Assembly: GCA_026998145.1 (NCBI GenBank)
Contig: JALTRC010000516.1
Span: 1-8,256, forward strand
Direction of reading: 5' to 3'
DNA length: 8,256 nt
Source: Gammaproteobacteria bacterium
Lineage (GTDB): Bacteria; Pseudomonadota; Gammaproteobacteria; SZUA-229
The notes beneath the pieces are model-generated. The model was not told where the DNA came from, made no database searches, and was given only the letters and a program-made list of their open reading frames with translations. The first letter of the stretch is position 1. The number at the start of each line of letters is the position of its first letter. This document shows positions 6,117 through 8,256 of the stretch, in pieces. The position numbers and the translations under genes are program-made.

Positions 6117-6571
6117 ATCTGTTTAAAACCCAGATCACTAATCAATAAACGATCCTTAAATAACAGCTGTAATTCAACCCGCCAGTTTTTACTCCCGCTG
6201 CTGCACACAGGTAATATGACATCTTTTTGCCAGCGTCCCTGTGATGCTTGTTCCAGCTCAAAAGTGTTATAGCCCATATCCATTCCCTGCATATAAAAGC
6301 GTAAACCCACCTGTTCCAGCCCTTTAATATCCGTTTCTACAACAGCCTTAAAAGGCTTTAATGGGGATGGAGCCTGTTGAAAAAACAGTTCAGCTTTCTG
6401 CTGGCCGACTTTTATTTTGCACGGTTTTATGGATGGATCACAACTACCTGCTTGAATACGCTCAACCGTGAGTACCTGAGGTGCCTGGCTGACATTTTGC
6501 AGCCATTGACCCGCATAAAATGCCACCACCATAACCAGTAACACCATCAAAGGCACAATAATTTTTTTCAT
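6113..6571 (-). CDS. small membrane-anchored protein of unknown function
   Basis: I do not recognise a named family with certainty. The 152-residue product begins with a basic MKK and a hydrophobic segment (about residues 4-20) with no clear cleavage site, suggesting an inner-membrane anchor with the rest in the periplasm. The outer part has a beta-sandwich look: alternating hydrophobic strands, a Met-rich turn MQGMDMG (94-100), a GRW (112-114), PVC (121-123) and a Trp near 130. Cysteines are at 44, 51 and 123. The pattern of GMxMG followed by G-x-W and LPVC loosely recalls the FixH/YtkA-like or copper-chaperone type of immunoglobulin-like domains; this is an inference from memory. Its start overlaps the stop of the Nudix-ThiE gene as ATGA, so it is the last gene of that operon and probably translationally coupled. 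A GGGAAG motif sits just before the ATG. Confidence 0.8.
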   Translation of the reverse strand: MKKIIVPLMVLLVMVVAFYAGQWLQNVSQAPQVLTVERIQAGSCDPSIKPCKIKVGQQKAELFFQQAPSPLKPFKAVVETDIKGLEQVGLRFYMQGMDMGYNTFELEQASQGRWQKDVILPVCSSGSKNWRVELQLLFKDRLLISDLGFKQI

Positions 6572-7518
6572 GCTTCCCAGAATCCTGAAATAGCCGCAAC
6601 ACCCTGACCACCTGCCATGCGAGCATCATCAATATCACTGTCCTGCATTCCACCCAATGCATAAGCAGGCCCATTAAAACTGGCCGCCAGATTAGCAAAG
6701 GCCTCCCAGCCAATACCCTTAACACCCGGATGGGATGATGTTTCTTTCACCGGCGAAATTAATACAATATCCGCCTGTAATTTTTTAGCCTGTTGAATTT
6801 CAGCAGATGAATGACAGGAGGCTGATAATATTTTATCCAGCGAAACAGGGCGCGACGCATAATCAAATAATCGCCCACTACTCAGGTGCAGGCCCTGGGC
6901 ATAAGCAGATAATTCATTAAAAATTTCAACCGATGTATTTAATAATAAAGGCGCATGATACTGCTGACATAATCTTGCCGCCTGCTTTGCCAGCTGCTTA
7001 TACATTGCATTATCAACCGACTTACAGCGCAGCTGCACAACTTTTACCGATTGCTGTAAAGAACGCTCAAGTTTTAAATTAAATTCTTCAGGGGATGAAA
7101 ATTTACCGGTAATTAAATATTGACTGCTACACTGCAGGGCATAAATAATGGCGCGATTTGCCTGTGGGAATTCTTCTACATTCAATTCCTTCACCGGCTG
7201 CCATTTAATCTTCTGACCTTCTGCACCTTTGGCCTCGCCGGAAAAATCAGTGACCTGGTAAATATCCAGCAAGACTTTTTTATCACCATAGTCATGGTGT
7301 ATTTTCATAAAAGGCTGGGCTGATTTTATTTCAATAGACAGCTCTTCTTTTATTTCCCGATACAGTGCCTGCTCAACCGACTCACCCGCTTCCAGCTTAC
7401 CACCGGGAAATTCCCACAAACCACCCTGATGAGCTTCTGGCGGACGCAGGCCAAGCAGAACCTGCTGATCTTTGATAATCAATGCCACCGCCACATGGCT
7501 AAGGGCATTATGGTTCAT
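6568..7518 (-). CDS. Nudix (MutT-like) hydrolase fused to a ThiE/TenI-like domain
   Basis: The 316-residue protein has two domains. Residues 1-130 form a MutT-type Nudix hydrolase with the box G40-x5-E46-x7-R54-E55-x2-E58-E59. These enzymes cleave nucleoside diphosphates linked to X, such as 8-oxo-dGTP; the box is complete except that its final Gly is Ser61. Residues about 133-316 resemble the TIM-barrel of thiamine phosphate synthase or TenI: VQLRCKS (161-167), GLHLSS (209-214), SCHSSAE (234-240), ADIVLISPVKET (249-260), ALGGM (287-291) and GVAAISGFW (306-314). The ThiE metal-binding aspartates appear to be absent, so thiamine phosphate synthesis is doubtful. The same fusion is known in Pseudomonas and other gammaproteobacteria near argJ and secA. 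The start at 7518 was chosen because the Nudix domain begins at once; in-frame ATGs at 7551 and 7581 lie inside argJ. It starts 13 bp after argJ. Confidence 0.9.
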   Translation of the reverse strand: MNHNALSHVAVALIIKDQQVLLGLRPPEAHQGGLWEFPGGKLEAGESVEQALYREIKEELSIEIKSAQPFMKIHHDYGDKKVLLDIYQVTDFSGEAKGAEGQKIKWQPVKELNVEEFPQANRAIIYALQCSSQYLITGKFSSPEEFNLKLERSLQQSVKVVQLRCKSVDNAMYKQLAKQAARLCQQYHAPLLLNTSVEIFNELSAYAQGLHLSSGRLFDYASRPVSLDKILSASCHSSAEIQQAKKLQADIVLISPVKETSSHPGVKGIGWEAFANLAASFNGPAYALGGMQDSDIDDARMAGGQGVAAISGFWEA

Positions 7519-7531
7519 AGAATTTTCTTTT

Positions 7532-8256
7532 TTAGCTGCGGTATTCCGCATTGATTTTGACGTAATCGTAAGACAGATCACAGGTCCAGACCTGTGCTGA
7601 TGCGGAGCCGTTTTTTAAATCAATATGTATTGTTATTTCATCCTGAGAAATTACCGCCTGCCCCTGCTCTTCCGTATAGCTCTGGGCACGACCGCCATTC
7701 TTTACAATGCACACATCACCCAGATAAATTTCAATGGCATTTATATCCATTGCCACACCGGAGCGTCCCACCGCTGCAAGAATGCGCCCCCAGTTAGGAT
7801 CACTGGCAAACAATGCGGTTTTCACCAAAGGCGAATGGGCAAGCGTATAGGCAACCTGACGCGCCTCTGCTTCTGTTGGTGCATGGGCTACATGCACTTC
7901 AACAAATTTCGTTGCGCCTTCCCCGTCACGAATAATCGCCTGAGCCAGAAACTGCAACACCTGTGTAATGGTCTGGGAAAACTGCTGATAAGCCTCAGTG
8001 TTTTGTTTTATTTCAGCTGCGGATGAGCGGCCGCTTGCCATCAGAACACAGGCATCATTGGTAGAGGTATCACCATCCACGGTAATCGCATTAAACGATA
8101 CGTTTACGGCATCCTGTAAACAACGATCCAGTAATGGCTGGGACACGCTGGCATCAGTTGCGATATAGGCCAGCATGGTTGCCATATCCGGGCGAATCAT
8201 GCCTGAGCCTTTTGCTATGCCCGTGATATTAATACTATGGCCATCAATTTGAACAG
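7532..8256 (-). CDS. argJ: glutamate N-acetyltransferase/amino-acid acetyltransferase ArgJ, C-terminal part
   Basis: ArgJ transfers the acetyl group from N-acetylornithine to glutamate, recycling acetyl in arginine synthesis; some forms can also use acetyl-CoA. The window holds about 240 residues, roughly the last 60 percent of the usual 400 or so. The reading frame is open to the right edge, with VQIDGHSINITGIAKGSGM read upstream of the internal Met at 8200, so that Met is not the start. The self-cleavage site is present: KGSGMIRPDMA followed by TML, where the Thr (codon 8177-8179) becomes the N-terminal nucleophile of the beta chain. Other signatures are the VDGDTSTND stretch, GATKFVEVHV, DPNWGRILAAVGRSG, and the C-terminal DLSYDYVKINAEYRS. 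The gene is the first visible member of the reverse-strand operon; secA would be the expected upstream neighbour, outside the window. Confidence 0.96.
   Translation of the reverse strand, partial: VQIDGHSINITGIAKGSGMIRPDMATMLAYIATDASVSQPLLDRCLQDAVNVSFNAITVDGDTSTNDACVLMASGRSSAAEIKQNTEAYQQFSQTITQVLQFLAQAIIRDGEGATKFVEVHVAHAPTEAEARQVAYTLAHSPLVKTALFASDPNWGRILAAVGRSGVAMDINAIEIYLGDVCIVKNGGRAQSYTEEQGQAVISQDEITIHIDLKNGSASAQVWTCDLSYDYVKINAEYRS

Noticed and set aside
7625..8026. Forward-strand open frame of 133 residues opposite argJ
   Set aside because: It is antisense to strongly conserved ArgJ sequence and has no recognisable product.
1..8256. Mobile element, CRISPR array, toxin-antitoxin or defence system
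   Set aside because: No transposase, integrase, spaced direct repeats or defence domains were seen; every gene but one belongs to a common chromosomal family in a familiar order.

Overview
The window looks like chromosomal DNA from a gammaproteobacterium of moderate GC content. The gene order pilA-pilB-pilC-pilD-coaE-zapD is a classic gammaproteobacterial type IV pilus neighbourhood. It is followed on the opposite strand by argJ and a Nudix/ThiE-like fusion, which usually sit near secA in this class. The argJ plus Nudix-ThiE arrangement recalls Pseudomonas, Cellvibrio and other marine gammaproteobacteria more than enterics. A genus cannot be named from the sequence alone.

Layout. Bases 1-141 carry a well-formed sigma-54 (-24/-12) promoter and a structured leader for the major pilin gene pilA (142-612). 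A run of hairpins ending in a strong intrinsic terminator (659-684) separates pilA from the rest. After a perfect 11-bp inverted repeat (694-721) and a probable sigma-70-type extended -10 promoter, a tight forward operon begins: pilB (assembly ATPase), pilC (inner-membrane platform), pilD (prepilin peptidase/N-methylase) and coaE (dephospho-CoA kinase), with gaps of 3 to 10 bp. A 114-bp gap containing a small hairpin and a weak promoter candidate precedes zapD (FtsZ-associated division protein). zapD meets a reverse-strand gene tail to tail with a 4-bp overlap. The reverse-strand group reads argJ (cut by the right edge), then a Nudix-ThiE-like fusion 13 bp downstream, then an ATGA-overlapping gene for a small membrane-anchored protein of unknown function.

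How the genes work together. PilD cleaves and N-methylates the PilA prepilin at the Gly-Phe junction. PilB powers fibre polymerisation and PilC anchors it in the inner membrane. The sigma-54 promoter implies that pilin is controlled separately, presumably by a PilS/PilR pair outside the window, while the assembly genes have their own promoter and share a transcript with coaE. argJ serves arginine biosynthesis, and the Nudix protein is probably a nucleotide-sanitising enzyme.

No mobile element, CRISPR array, RNA gene or defence-like system is visible, and I see no new multi-gene system. The most interesting points are: structured 5' and 3' ends of the pilA mRNA; the absence of yacG from its usual slot, which is filled by a small Cys/Met-containing membrane protein; and a ThiE-like domain that has lost its metal-binding aspartates.
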